Both the position numbers and the translations under genes were made by a program. Below are positions 7,521 through 16,308 of a DNA stretch of 64,000 nucleotides, in pieces. This stretch comes from Povalibacter uvarum. GTDB taxonomy: Bacteria; Pseudomonadota; Gammaproteobacteria; Steroidobacterales; Steroidobacteraceae. Each line of letters opens with the position of its first letter. Position 1 is the first letter of the stretch. The stretch spans positions 992,001 through 1,056,000 of the forward strand of contig NZ_JACHHZ010000002.1 in assembly GCF_014202975.1 (NCBI RefSeq), in the 5' to 3' direction. A model generated the notes under the pieces. The model was given only the letters and a program-made list of their open reading frames with translations. It searched no databases and was not told the origin of the DNA.

Positions 7521-9233
7521 ATGTATACATTCTCGCGTAACGGCACGCTCGTCGCGGCGTTGCTGACCACACTCTCCATCGCGGGCTGCAAGGGCAAGGA
7601 TCCAACGCCCGCCCCCGAACCGCAGGCGGCTCGCGAAGTCGTCAGTGCCGAGGCAAAGACTGCAGCGACACAGATCACCGCGGATTTCCTGCGCACGCAC
7701 ATCACGACGTTCTCCTCGGACGAATTCGAGGGACGCGGTCCTGCGACCGCGGGTGACACCAAGGCGCGCGACTATCTCGTCGATCAGCTGAAGCAGCTCG
7801 GCTTCGAGCCGGGTGGTGCGGATGGCAACTACCAGCAGACGTTCGACGTCGTCGGCGTCGAAGCGCGGATGCCCAAGCAATGGACCTTCGCGAAGGACGG
7901 TAAGAAGGCCTCCTTCAAGTGGTGGGATCAGTACATCGCGGGCAGCGGTGTGCAGAGCGACAAGGCCTCGATCAAGGACGCGGAAGTCGTGTTCGTCGGC
8001 TATGGCATTCAGGCGCCGGAATACGGCTGGGACGATTTCAAGGGCCAGGACCTGAAGGGCAAAGTGCTGCTGATGCTGAACAACGATCCGGATTGGGATC
8101 CGGCGATGTTCGCAGGCAACACGCGCCTCTATTACGGCCGCTGGATCTACAAGTACGAGAGCGCGGCGCGCCAGGGCGCGGCCGGTGCAATCATCATTCA
8201 CACCACGCCTTCCGCGGGCTATCCGTTCCAGGTCGTGCAGAGCTCGTGGTCGGGTGAGCAGGTCGAGCTGCCCGCAGGCAGCGAGCCGCGCCTGCAGGCG
8301 AAAGCCTGGCTGACCGAAGATGCCGCCCGCGAACTCGTGAAGCTGGCGGGCAATGACCTCGACAAGCTCGTCGAGTCGGCGAAGTCGAAGGACTTCACGC
8401 CCGTGTCGCTCGGCGTGAAGACGTCGCTCGACTTCACCAACAAGATCAACCGCTCGACCACGGCCAACGTATACGGCGTGCTGAAGGGCAGCGATCCGCA
8501 GCTGGCCGACGAATGGGTGGTCTACAGCGCGCATCACGATCACATCGGCGTCGGCGAACCCGATGCCACGGGCGACAAGATCTACAACGGCGCGATGGAC
8601 AATGCGTCGGGTGTCGCTGAAGTGCTCGCCATCGGCAAATCGTTCAAGGCAATGCCGGCCGCTCCGCGCCGCTCGGTGATGCTGCTGTTCGTCGCCGCGG
8701 AAGAGCAGGGCCTGCTCGGCTCGAAGTATTTCGCCGAGCATCCGACCATGCCGGCCGGCAAGATCGCCGCGAACATCAACTACGACAGCGGCAATATCTG
8801 GGGCCGCACCAAGGACGTGACCTACATCGGCAAGGGCAAGTCATCGCTCGATGCGACGCTCGAAGCCGTGGCCGCAACGCAGGATCGCGTCGTGAAGGCC
8901 GATCAGTTCCCGGATCGCGGCAGCTTCTACCGCTCCGACCAGTTCAACTTCGCGAAGATCGGCGTGCCCGCGCTGTACTTCGGCAGCGGCACCGATTTCA
9001 TCGGCCAGCCCGCGGGCTGGGGTCGCGAGCAGCGCGAGAAGTACGAAGCGACGAGCTATCACCAGCAGTCCGATGAGATCAATGACAGCTGGAACTTCGA
9101 CGGCATGATCGAAGATGCCCAGCTCGGCTTCTGGACGGGCCTGAACATCGCCAACGCGGATGCGATGCCCACGTGGGTGCCGGGCGATGAGTTCGAAGCG
9201 GCGCGCACCAAGGCCCTGCAGGCGGCTGAGTAA
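7521..9233 (+). CDS. M28 family zinc metallopeptidase, lipoprotein
   Basis: A 570-residue secreted peptidase. The signal peptide ends in the lipobox IAGC, so it is probably anchored in the outer membrane. A PA-type insertion lies in the middle (NDPDWDPAMF.. to GAAGAIIIHTT). The di-zinc M28 core follows: H and D in VVYSAHHDHIG and YNGAMDNASGVAEV, the Glu pair in FVAAEEQGLLGSKYF, D in NINYDSG and H in SYHQQSDE. All ligands are present, so an active aminopeptidase or carboxypeptidase-like enzyme is expected. Start at ATG 7521 (GGAG five bases upstream), which gives the lipoprotein signal. Monocistronic, flanked by repeats on both sides. Confidence 0.9.
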   Translation: MYTFSRNGTLVAALLTTLSIAGCKGKDPTPAPEPQAAREVVSAEAKTAATQITADFLRTHITTFSSDEFEGRGPATAGDTKARDYLVDQLKQLGFEPGGADGNYQQTFDVVGVEARMPKQWTFAKDGKKASFKWWDQYIAGSGVQSDKASIKDAEVVFVGYGIQAPEYGWDDFKGQDLKGKVLLMLNNDPDWDPAMFAGNTRLYYGRWIYKYESAARQGAAGAIIIHTTPSAGYPFQVVQSSWSGEQVELPAGSEPRLQAKAWLTEDAARELVKLAGNDLDKLVESAKSKDFTPVSLGVKTSLDFTNKINRSTTANVYGVLKGSDPQLADEWVVYSAHHDHIGVGEPDATGDKIYNGAMDNASGVAEVLAIGKSFKAMPAAPRRSVMLLFVAAEEQGLLGSKYFAEHPTMPAGKIAANINYDSGNIWGRTKDVTYIGKGKSSLDATLEAVAATQDRVVKADQFPDRGSFYRSDQFNFAKIGVPALYFGSGTDFIGQPAGWGREQREKYEATSYHQQSDEINDSWNFDGMIEDAQLGFWTGLNIANADAMPTWVPGDEFEAARTKALQAAE

Positions 9234-9239
9234 GCACCG

Positions 9240-9297
9240 GCTGTGAGCGGCGAGCGATGAGCTGGATCCGCAAGGCTCTGGCTCGTCGCTCGCACTC
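9240..9297. repeat. GATGAGC/GCTCGTC inverted tandem arrays
   Basis: Left arm CTGTGAGCGGCGAGCGATGAGC and right arm GGCTCTGGCTCGTCGCTCGC can pair. It lies between two convergent genes, where it could serve as a bidirectional terminator. Confidence 0.7.
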
Positions 9298-10216
9298 AAA
9301 CCGGCTTGATCACATACCCCGCTCTCGGGAAGTGCACAGCGAGCTCGCCGACCTGCTCGTCGGCGCGCCTCACGACGACTTCCTCGGCCGACAGCGACAG
9401 CAGCTCGCCTTCCACCGGATCTTTCCCGGCGTCGTCCGGAATGACCTGGATCTTCATGCCAGGCTTGCGACCCATCGAATCGTTGGCATCGGCTTGAGGC
9501 TGCGTTGCCGGGGAAGCTGCCTTCGCAATGGCGAGGGCTTCCTTCGAATCCATCTCGGTTCGCGTGCCGTGACCGAGTGCCTCCATGCGATCCATCCAGG
9601 CGAGCAGCTTCGGGAATTCCGGCAGCGGAGCGACGGCGCCCAGGTTGCTGCGAATGAACCAGCACGGGTTGTAAAGAGCGCAGTCGACCAGTGTCGGATC
9701 ATCGCCCTGCAGGAACGGGCGGCTATCGTGGAGCATCGACGCGAACCACACGAGCTGCATGCGCAACTGATCGACCAGCATGGGCCGCGCTGCACGGATG
9801 CGGTCCAGGTTCATTTCACGGCCCGTCATCTTCGCGCGATCCTCGAGCAGTCCCGGAGCGAGCTGGGCGAAGTCGCGCGCGCCGAAGACGATGCCAACCG
9901 CGGGAGAGAACAGGTTCCGGTCGATCATGAACGCCAGGGCATTCGCTGTGCCCGCGTCCGTGCCCCGGTAGAAGCTGCGCTCGGGAAAACGTCGTTCGAT
10001 CTCGCGCAGGATGCACTGCGTATCGCAGTAGATATCGGCACCGATCTGCATGACCGGCGTCTTGCGATATCCGCCCGTCAACGGCATCAGGTCAGGTTTC
10101 GGCATGATCATCGGGATGAGCACCGAGCGCCAGGCAAGCCCTTTCAGGCCGAGGGCGATGCGGACTTTCTCCGCGAAAGGAGAGGTGGGGTAGTGGTGCA
10201 GGATGAGGGTGGACAT
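9296..10216 (-). CDS. Glutathione S-transferase-like protein
   Basis: A 306-residue protein. Residues 1-80 form a thioredoxin-like GST N-domain (LILHHYPTSPFAEKVRIALG, then GYRKTPVMQIGADIYCDTQC). The rest contains a helical GST C-domain-like region and a C-terminal extension of about 60 residues (from MGRKPGMKIQVI) that looks like a small beta domain not usual in GSTs. Start at 10216, preceded by GAAGGA. The open frame extends further upstream but that part is antisense to the next gene. Probably a cytoplasmic detoxification or isomerase enzyme; substrate unknown. Confidence 0.82.
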   Translation of the reverse strand: MSTLILHHYPTSPFAEKVRIALGLKGLAWRSVLIPMIMPKPDLMPLTGGYRKTPVMQIGADIYCDTQCILREIERRFPERSFYRGTDAGTANALAFMIDRNLFSPAVGIVFGARDFAQLAPGLLEDRAKMTGREMNLDRIRAARPMLVDQLRMQLVWFASMLHDSRPFLQGDDPTLVDCALYNPCWFIRSNLGAVAPLPEFPKLLAWMDRMEALGHGTRTEMDSKEALAIAKAASPATQPQADANDSMGRKPGMKIQVIPDDAGKDPVEGELLSLSAEEVVVRRADEQVGELAVHFPRAGYVIKPV

Positions 10217-10303
10217 TGGCGATCCTTCGGAAGCAAGTCTGACTTTCAGGCCAGAAAACACTGTGAGCCCGGCGCTATGATGCGGGTCTCGGCGATGCAT
10301 GCA

Positions 10304-11698
10304 ATGACTTCTTCGGTAAAGCGGGCGGTATCCACCATGCAGGCGAATTTGGTTCTGATCGCGGGCATCACCGCGGCTTCGATGCTTGCTGGTTGTGGGA
10401 AGCAACCAGCGCCGCCGGTGCCCGCGGCAGTGACGCTGGCTGCGGCTCCTTACAAAGCAGGTTCGCTCGCGATCCAGTGCGGCACGCTCATTGACGGCGT
10501 AAGTGATGCGCCTCGACAGGAGGTGACGATCGCGATTCGCGAGGGACGCATCGCGTCGGTCGATGCCGGCTACAGCAAGCCAACGGACCTGCCGCTGCTC
10601 GATCTGCGGGGCTACACGTGCCTGCCCGGGTTGATCGAGATGCACGATCACATCACCGAAACGTCGAACGACACGACGGACATGAGCATCTATCTGCGAC
10701 GCCAGGACGAAGAGCAGTGGCTGCTCTCACGCTCACAGGCGGAAGCGACGCTGCTCGCGGGATTCACGACGGTCCGCAATGTCGGTGTGTATCGATCGTG
10801 GGCGGATCGCGAGCTGCGTGATGCCATCAACGATGGCAAGACGGCCGGACCGCGAATGCAGGTGAGCGGCTTCTATCTCACGATTCCCGAAGGCGGCGGC
10901 GACCTCATCGTGCCCAACGTGCCAATGGCGGAGATCCCGGCGGAATTTCGTGCAGGTGTTGCGCGCGGTCCCGAAGAGTTCAAACGCAAGGCACAGATCG
11001 CAATCGACGGCGGCGCCGATGTGCTGAAGGTGATCGCATCAGGCGCCGTGCTCGCTTACGGCGGCGTGCCGGGTGAACCGGAGATGACGCCGGAAGAAAT
11101 CCGTGCCGTCGTCGAAGTTGCCCATGCGGCTGGCAAGAAAGTCGCGGCTCATGCGCATGGCGCCCGCTCCATCAAGGAAGCGATCCTCGCGGGCGCCGAT
11201 ACGATCGAGCATGCCTCACTCATCGATGACGAGGCGATCGCGCTGGCGAAGGAACGCGGCGTCGCATTGTCGATGGATGTCTACAACGGCGACTACATCG
11301 ACACCGAAGGTCGCAAGCAGGGTTGGCCGGAAGAATTCCTGCGCAAGAATGTCGAGACCACCGAGGCGCAGCGGCAAGGCTTCGCGAAGGCTCACGCCGC
11401 CGGAGTCGCGATCGTCTATGGGACGGATGCCGGGGTTTATCCGCACGGATTCAACGCTCGTCAGTTCCCGATCATGGTTCAGCGCGGCATGACGCCGATG
11501 GAAGCGATCAGGTCGGCGACCTCGATCGCGGCGAAGTACATGGGCTGGGAAGATCGCGTCGGTTCGATCGCGCCAGGCAAGTTCGGCGACATCGTGGCAC
11601 TGAAGATGAATCCGCTCGAAGACATCTCGCAACTGCAGGATGTGCAGGTCGTGATCAAGGATGGGCTGGCGTTCAAGATGCCGGCGCAGGTGCAGTGA
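10304..11698 (+). CDS. Amidohydrolase family protein, lipoprotein
   Basis: Metal-dependent hydrolase of the imidazolonepropionase/prolidase-like amidohydrolase superfamily, about 464 residues. A lipobox (MLAGC) follows a hydrophobic segment, so it is exported. Ligands seen: HxH in LIEMHDHITE, Lys in GADVLKVIASG, His in AAHAHG, His in ADTIEHASL and Asp in YGTDAGVYPHG. Start uncertain: ATG 10304 gives basic residues before the hydrophobic core, ATG 10337 gives a shorter signal, and 10277/10280 are further options. With the M28 peptidase and the gamma-glutamyltransferase-like gene it may belong to an exported peptide-degradation group, which is inference from proximity. Confidence 0.88.
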   Translation: MTSSVKRAVSTMQANLVLIAGITAASMLAGCGKQPAPPVPAAVTLAAAPYKAGSLAIQCGTLIDGVSDAPRQEVTIAIREGRIASVDAGYSKPTDLPLLDLRGYTCLPGLIEMHDHITETSNDTTDMSIYLRRQDEEQWLLSRSQAEATLLAGFTTVRNVGVYRSWADRELRDAINDGKTAGPRMQVSGFYLTIPEGGGDLIVPNVPMAEIPAEFRAGVARGPEEFKRKAQIAIDGGADVLKVIASGAVLAYGGVPGEPEMTPEEIRAVVEVAHAAGKKVAAHAHGARSIKEAILAGADTIEHASLIDDEAIALAKERGVALSMDVYNGDYIDTEGRKQGWPEEFLRKNVETTEAQRQGFAKAHAAGVAIVYGTDAGVYPHGFNARQFPIMVQRGMTPMEAIRSATSIAAKYMGWEDRVGSIAPGKFGDIVALKMNPLEDISQLQDVQVVIKDGLAFKMPAQVQ

Positions 11699-11858
11699 CG
11701 CCGAGTGTGCCAGGCGGACTCGCAGAAGAAGGGTGAGCCCGCGTGTGAAATCCCTGACGCTTGTTTACTATCCTCCAGCATCGCGCGGCGGAGGCCTCGC
11801 TGACATCGCGGTTTCGCCGGCAGGACGTCGATCCGGACCGTCTGTATCGGGAATCCCC

Positions 11859-13751
11859 ATGAGAAGAACGACTCGTTCGTGCCTTGCCGTTGCTATCGCC
11901 GCGCTCACCTGGGCAGCAGGTCCTGCCAACGCGAAGCCCGTCAAACCCGTGCTGCATGGTCAGCATTGGGTCGCCGTCACGGGCAAGCCTCTGGCCGCAA
12001 CCGCGGGCGCGAGAATCTTCATGAAGGGCGGCAACGCTGTGGATGCGGCGTGCGCGATGATCGCGGCCACATCGACGATGTGGGACACGCTCGGATGGGG
12101 AGGCGAAACGCAGGCGCTCATCTACAACCCGCACACGAAGAAGGTCATCGGCGTGAACGCTCTCGGGGTTGCTCCGACGGGCGCGACGCCGGAGTTCTTC
12201 AAGGGCAAGGGCTACGAGTATCCGCCGGAGTTCGGTCCGCTTGCGGCAGTCACACCGGGAACGCCGGGCGGCATCATGGTGATGCTGGCCGAGTACGGCA
12301 AACTCAGCCTCGCTGAAGTGCTTGCGCCCTCGATCGACATGGCGGATGGCTATCCGATCGAAGAACAGGCCGCGAATACGATGGAGCGCTGGAAGGACGA
12401 GCTGCGCAAGTGGCCGGAGTCGCGCAAGACGTTCCTCGTTCACGAGAACGATCCCGCCTACAAGGGCCGGGCTGCACCAGAAGCCGGAGAGATTTTCCGC
12501 CAGCCCGAGCTCGCAGCGACATTGCGCAAGCTCGTCGAGACCGAAGCGGCGGCGCTGAAGGCCGGCAAGTCGCGCAAGGACGCGATCATGGCCGCGTACG
12601 ATCGCTTCTACAAAGGCGACATCGCGAAGGAATTCAGCCGCGGCGCGCGTGAGCTCGGCGGATTGCACACGGAACAGGATCTCGCGAACTGGCGAGTGCA
12701 TCTCGAAGAGCCTGTGACGACGAACTATCGCGGCGTAGACGTCTACAAGCTCACGCACTGGGTTCAGGGGCCGGCGATGCTGCAGGCGCTGAACATTCTC
12801 GAGAACTTCGACCTGAAGTCGATGGGCTACAACAGCTCACGCTACATCCACACGGTGTACCAGGCGATGAATCTCGCGTTCGCCGATCGCGACTTTTACT
12901 ACGGTGACCCGGCCTTTCCGCCCGAGGAGCCGATCAAGGGCCTGCTGTCGAAGGACTACGCGAAAGAGCGTGCGAAGCTCATTCGCGACGATCGCAATGA
13001 CATGGACGCGAAGCCAGGCGATCCCTATCCCTTCCAGAAGGGCAGGAATCCCTACACGGATCTGCTGCAGCAGTGGCACACCGTGAAGCCGCGGGTCGAC
13101 AAGGCGGCGCCCAATCAGTGGAGCCCGGTGAGTCCGACGGCGATGGCTGAGTTCGATCGCACCTTCCGTCTCGGAACGACGAGTGTCGAAGCCGCCGACA
13201 AGGAAGGTTGGGTCGTTTCGGTCACCCCGAGCGGCGGCTGGATTCCAGCCGTGATCGCAGGCAAGACAGGTATCGGCATGAGCCAGCGCATGCAGAGCTT
13301 CGTGCTCGACCCGGCGGAGAATCCGTTCAATGTCGTCGCACCAGGCAAGCGTCCCCGCGCTACGCTGACGCCGTCGCTCGCATTGAAGGACGGCAAGCCA
13401 CTGCTGGCTTTCGCAGTCCAGGGCGGCGATACGCAGGACCAGAACCTGCTGCAGTTCTTCCTGAACTTCGTCGAGTTCGGGATGAATGTGCAGGAGTCGG
13501 CCGAAGGCGCCAACATCACGAGCTACCAGATGCGCGATTCGTTCGGCGCCCACGAATCGTTCCCCGGCCGGCTCACGCTGACGAACTCGATCCCGGCATG
13601 GGTTCGCGCCGACTTGCAGAAAAAGGGCTACAAGCTGGAGTTCGTCGAGAACAACTCCGGCCCCGTGACCGCAATCTTCCTCGACCAGAAGCGGGGGACG
13701 ATGGCCGGCGCCGCCGCGTGGTACGGCGAGGACTACGGCATCGCGTGGTGA
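11859..13751 (+). CDS. Gamma-glutamyltransferase family Ntn-hydrolase, periplasmic
   Basis: A 630-residue secreted protein (signal peptide ending GPANA) matching the gamma-glutamyltransferase family throughout: GKPLAATAGARIFMKGGNAVDAA, AVTPGTPGGIMVML, and KRPRATLTPSLALKDGKPLL near the C-terminus. The self-processing site is RLGTTSVEAAD, with Thr440 or Thr441 as candidate nucleophile. In classical enzymes this reads TTHxSVVD, so the His/Ser pair is altered, and the MDDFS carboxylate-binding motif and GSPGGSRI loop are also changed (RMQSFVLD, VQGGDTQDQ). It may hydrolyse or acylate a substrate other than glutathione. ATG at 11859. Confidence 0.87.
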   Translation: MRRTTRSCLAVAIAALTWAAGPANAKPVKPVLHGQHWVAVTGKPLAATAGARIFMKGGNAVDAACAMIAATSTMWDTLGWGGETQALIYNPHTKKVIGVNALGVAPTGATPEFFKGKGYEYPPEFGPLAAVTPGTPGGIMVMLAEYGKLSLAEVLAPSIDMADGYPIEEQAANTMERWKDELRKWPESRKTFLVHENDPAYKGRAAPEAGEIFRQPELAATLRKLVETEAAALKAGKSRKDAIMAAYDRFYKGDIAKEFSRGARELGGLHTEQDLANWRVHLEEPVTTNYRGVDVYKLTHWVQGPAMLQALNILENFDLKSMGYNSSRYIHTVYQAMNLAFADRDFYYGDPAFPPEEPIKGLLSKDYAKERAKLIRDDRNDMDAKPGDPYPFQKGRNPYTDLLQQWHTVKPRVDKAAPNQWSPVSPTAMAEFDRTFRLGTTSVEAADKEGWVVSVTPSGGWIPAVIAGKTGIGMSQRMQSFVLDPAENPFNVVAPGKRPRATLTPSLALKDGKPLLAFAVQGGDTQDQNLLQFFLNFVEFGMNVQESAEGANITSYQMRDSFGAHESFPGRLTLTNSIPAWVRADLQKKGYKLEFVENNSGPVTAIFLDQKRGTMAGAAAWYGEDYGIAW

Positions 13752-13958
13752 GGTAGTCTTGGCAAGCTGCTCCACCGTGGTGCGGGAGTGCGTTAGAACG
13801 CCCGCGCCGCGTGCGCCGACTGCGCAATTTCACGTCTTCGAACAATAACTTCGGCAGCCTTGACGCTGCGCGTCAAATCTGTGACAAGGAGCGCGCTGAA
13901 CGCGGGCGGGAGGCTGCTATCTAGGCCGCCTTTTCGATCCGATCACGCACGCTCGAGC

Positions 13959-16223
13959 ATGAAGTCTTCCGCGACCAAGAAAGACGCCGCCCCGGAAATC
14001 GTGAGTAACGACAGCCTGGTTCAGTCCCGTTTGCCCGCCAGAACCGGAACCGCTTCGCGGGATCCGGCTGCGGCGCCGGGCAAGACGCTCGCTGAGCTGC
14101 TGGCGACGGACGCGAATGATGCGCCGGCCTTCGATACGACCGTCATCAGCGGCGAGACGGCGCGCATGTTCAAGACGCTGCTCGGCAATCTCGACGGCAT
14201 GGTCTATCGCTGCCGCGACGATGAGAACTGGACGATGGAGTTCGTCAGCGAAGGCTGCCGCCGGCTGACGGGCTACGACGCAAGCGACCTGCTGCTCAAC
14301 AATCGCCTCTCGTACGAATCGCTTACGCATCCCGACGATCGCCGCCGCATCCGCGAAGAGATCACGAACGGCTTGCAGCTGCTGCAGCGCTTCGATACGG
14401 AGTACCGGATCATGCACGCCAGCGGCGAAGTGCGCTGGGTGTGGGAACGTGGCGCCGGCGTCTACAGCGAAGCCGGTGACCTGATTGCGATCGAAGGCAT
14501 CATTCAGGACATCACCGAACGAAAATCCTCGAGCCAGGCGCTGCGCGAAGCCGAGCGGCGCTACTACAGCCTGTTCGAGAATGCGATCGAAGGCATTTTC
14601 CGCACGACGCTCGACGGTCAGTATCTCGATGCGAACCCGGCGCTCGCGCGAATCTACGGATTCGAATCGGCGCAGGAGCTCATCGCCAAGCTCAAGGACA
14701 TTCGTCACCAGCTCTACGTGGATCCGTCGCGTCGCGACGAGTTCATGAGGCTCATCAAGGCGCGCGGCGTCGTCGCCAATTTCGAAGCGCAGATCTATCG
14801 CAAGAACGGCGAAGTGATCTGGATCTCCGAGAACGCACGCGCGGTGCACAATCCCGATGGCCACGTCATTTGCTACGAAGGCACCGTCGAAGACATTACC
14901 GAGCGCAAGCTCTACCAGGCCCGCATCGAACAGCAGGCGAACTACGATACGCTGACGGGTCTGGCGAATCGTTCGCTGCTCCACGACCGTCTGCAGCAGG
15001 CGATTCTCTCGGCCGCGAACTACGGTACACGCCTCGCGGTGGTGTTCGTCGATCTGGATCGGTTCAAGTTCATCAACGACAGTCTCGGTCATCATGTCGG
15101 CGACGAGCTTCTGCGTGCGATGGCGGAACGCCTGAAGCAAAGCGTGCGCGAGAGCGACACGGTTGCGCGGCTGGGCGGCGACGAATTCGTTCTCCTGATC
15201 AACGGGCAGCGCGATCCGGACGCAGTTGCGGTCGTGCTTGAACGCATGCTCTCTGATATTTCGCAGCCGTGGACGATTCCTCAGGGCGACTTCAACGTGA
15301 CCTGCAGCATCGGTGTCGCGCTCTATCCGGACGACGGCGATACGGCGGAGACGTTGCTCAAGCATGCGGACACGGCGATGTATCGTGCGAAGGAAAAGGG
15401 CCGCAACAATTTCCAGTTCTTCACGGCCGAGCTGAACGCGCTGATCACGCAGCGTCTCGAGCTCGAGAACAAGCTGCGCCGTGCGCTCGAGCGACAGCAG
15501 TTCGAACTGCACTACCAGCCGCGCATCGATATGCAGTCACGAAAGATCGTAGCGGCAGAAGCGCTCATTCGCTGGCAGGTGTCCGAGCACGAGATCGTGC
15601 CGCCCTCGCGCTTCATTCCGATCGCCGAAGAGATCGGCTTGATTGCGCCGATCGGCAAGTGGGTACTGCGTACGGCATGCGAACAGAACAAGGCCTGGCA
15701 GGATGCCGGCATACCGCCCTTCGTCATGTCGGTGAACGTGTCGGCGCGCCAGTTTCGGCAGGAGAACTTCGTGCAGATCGTGGCCGACGTACTTCGGGAA
15801 ACAGCGCTCGACGCCTGTTACCTCGAGATCGAGCTTACAGAGAGCGCCGTGATGCACGACGCGGAGCAGTTCATCGCGATGCTGGGCGAGCTGAACGATC
15901 TCGGCGTCCAGATCGCCCTCGATGACTTCGGCACCGGCTACTCGAGCCTGAGCTATCTGAAGCGCTTGCCGGTCGATCGCCTCAAAGTCGATCGCTCGTT
16001 CGTGCAGGACATCGCGACCGACGCGGATGACGCCACCATCGTCCGTACGATCGTCGCGCTGGGCCACAACCTGGGACTGAAAGTCGTCGCCGAAGGCGTC
16101 GAGAACGAGCAGCAGCTGGAGTTCCTTCGCGACAACCAGTGCGATGAACTGCAGGGCTACTACTTTGCGAAGCCGATGTCGGCGAGCGATTTCGCTCACG
16201 CCGTGTTCGGATCGACGGAGTAG
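13959..16223 (+). CDS. PAS-PAS-GGDEF-EAL cyclic-di-GMP signalling protein
   Basis: A 754-residue cytoplasmic protein with no membrane helix. Order: two PAS domains with PAC motifs (about 65-190 and 200-318, each ending DITERK), GGDEF domain (about 325-480) and EAL domain (about 495-745). The cyclase motif GGDEF (406-410) is intact, and the inhibitory RxxD site (RESD, 397-400) sits exactly five residues before it. The phosphodiesterase side is also intact: EAL (524-526), ELTES, DDFGTGYSSLSYL and AEGVEN. Both activities are therefore possible, with PAS input choosing the balance. Start at ATG 13959; a TTG at 13860 would add 33 residues. Monocistronic. Confidence 0.93.
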   Translation: MKSSATKKDAAPEIVSNDSLVQSRLPARTGTASRDPAAAPGKTLAELLATDANDAPAFDTTVISGETARMFKTLLGNLDGMVYRCRDDENWTMEFVSEGCRRLTGYDASDLLLNNRLSYESLTHPDDRRRIREEITNGLQLLQRFDTEYRIMHASGEVRWVWERGAGVYSEAGDLIAIEGIIQDITERKSSSQALREAERRYYSLFENAIEGIFRTTLDGQYLDANPALARIYGFESAQELIAKLKDIRHQLYVDPSRRDEFMRLIKARGVVANFEAQIYRKNGEVIWISENARAVHNPDGHVICYEGTVEDITERKLYQARIEQQANYDTLTGLANRSLLHDRLQQAILSAANYGTRLAVVFVDLDRFKFINDSLGHHVGDELLRAMAERLKQSVRESDTVARLGGDEFVLLINGQRDPDAVAVVLERMLSDISQPWTIPQGDFNVTCSIGVALYPDDGDTAETLLKHADTAMYRAKEKGRNNFQFFTAELNALITQRLELENKLRRALERQQFELHYQPRIDMQSRKIVAAEALIRWQVSEHEIVPPSRFIPIAEEIGLIAPIGKWVLRTACEQNKAWQDAGIPPFVMSVNVSARQFRQENFVQIVADVLRETALDACYLEIELTESAVMHDAEQFIAMLGELNDLGVQIALDDFGTGYSSLSYLKRLPVDRLKVDRSFVQDIATDADDATIVRTIVALGHNLGLKVVAEGVENEQQLEFLRDNQCDELQGYYFAKPMSASDFAHAVFGSTE

Positions 16224-16231
16224 AACCCGTC

Positions 16232-16298
16232 GTCATTCCCGCGAAAGCGGGCATCCATCCGGTCGATCAAGATGGACTCCCGCTTTCGCGGGAGTGAC
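16232..16298. repeat. REP-like palindrome, copy 3
   Basis: GTCATTCCCGCGAAAGCGGG with partner ACTCCCGCTTTCGCGGGAGTGAC. It lies between two convergent genes, eight bases after the stop of the GGDEF-EAL gene. Confidence 0.85.
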
Positions 16299-16308
16299 GG
16301 CAACGCTG

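Noticed and set aside
9257-10303. Upstream extension of the amidohydrolase frame to 813 codons
   Set aside because: The extension is antisense to the GST-like gene and lacks domains; a lipoprotein signal marks the start near 10304.
13917-15512. 531-codon minus-strand frame opposite the GGDEF-EAL gene
   Set aside because: No family features; the sense strand encodes intact GGDEF and EAL domains.
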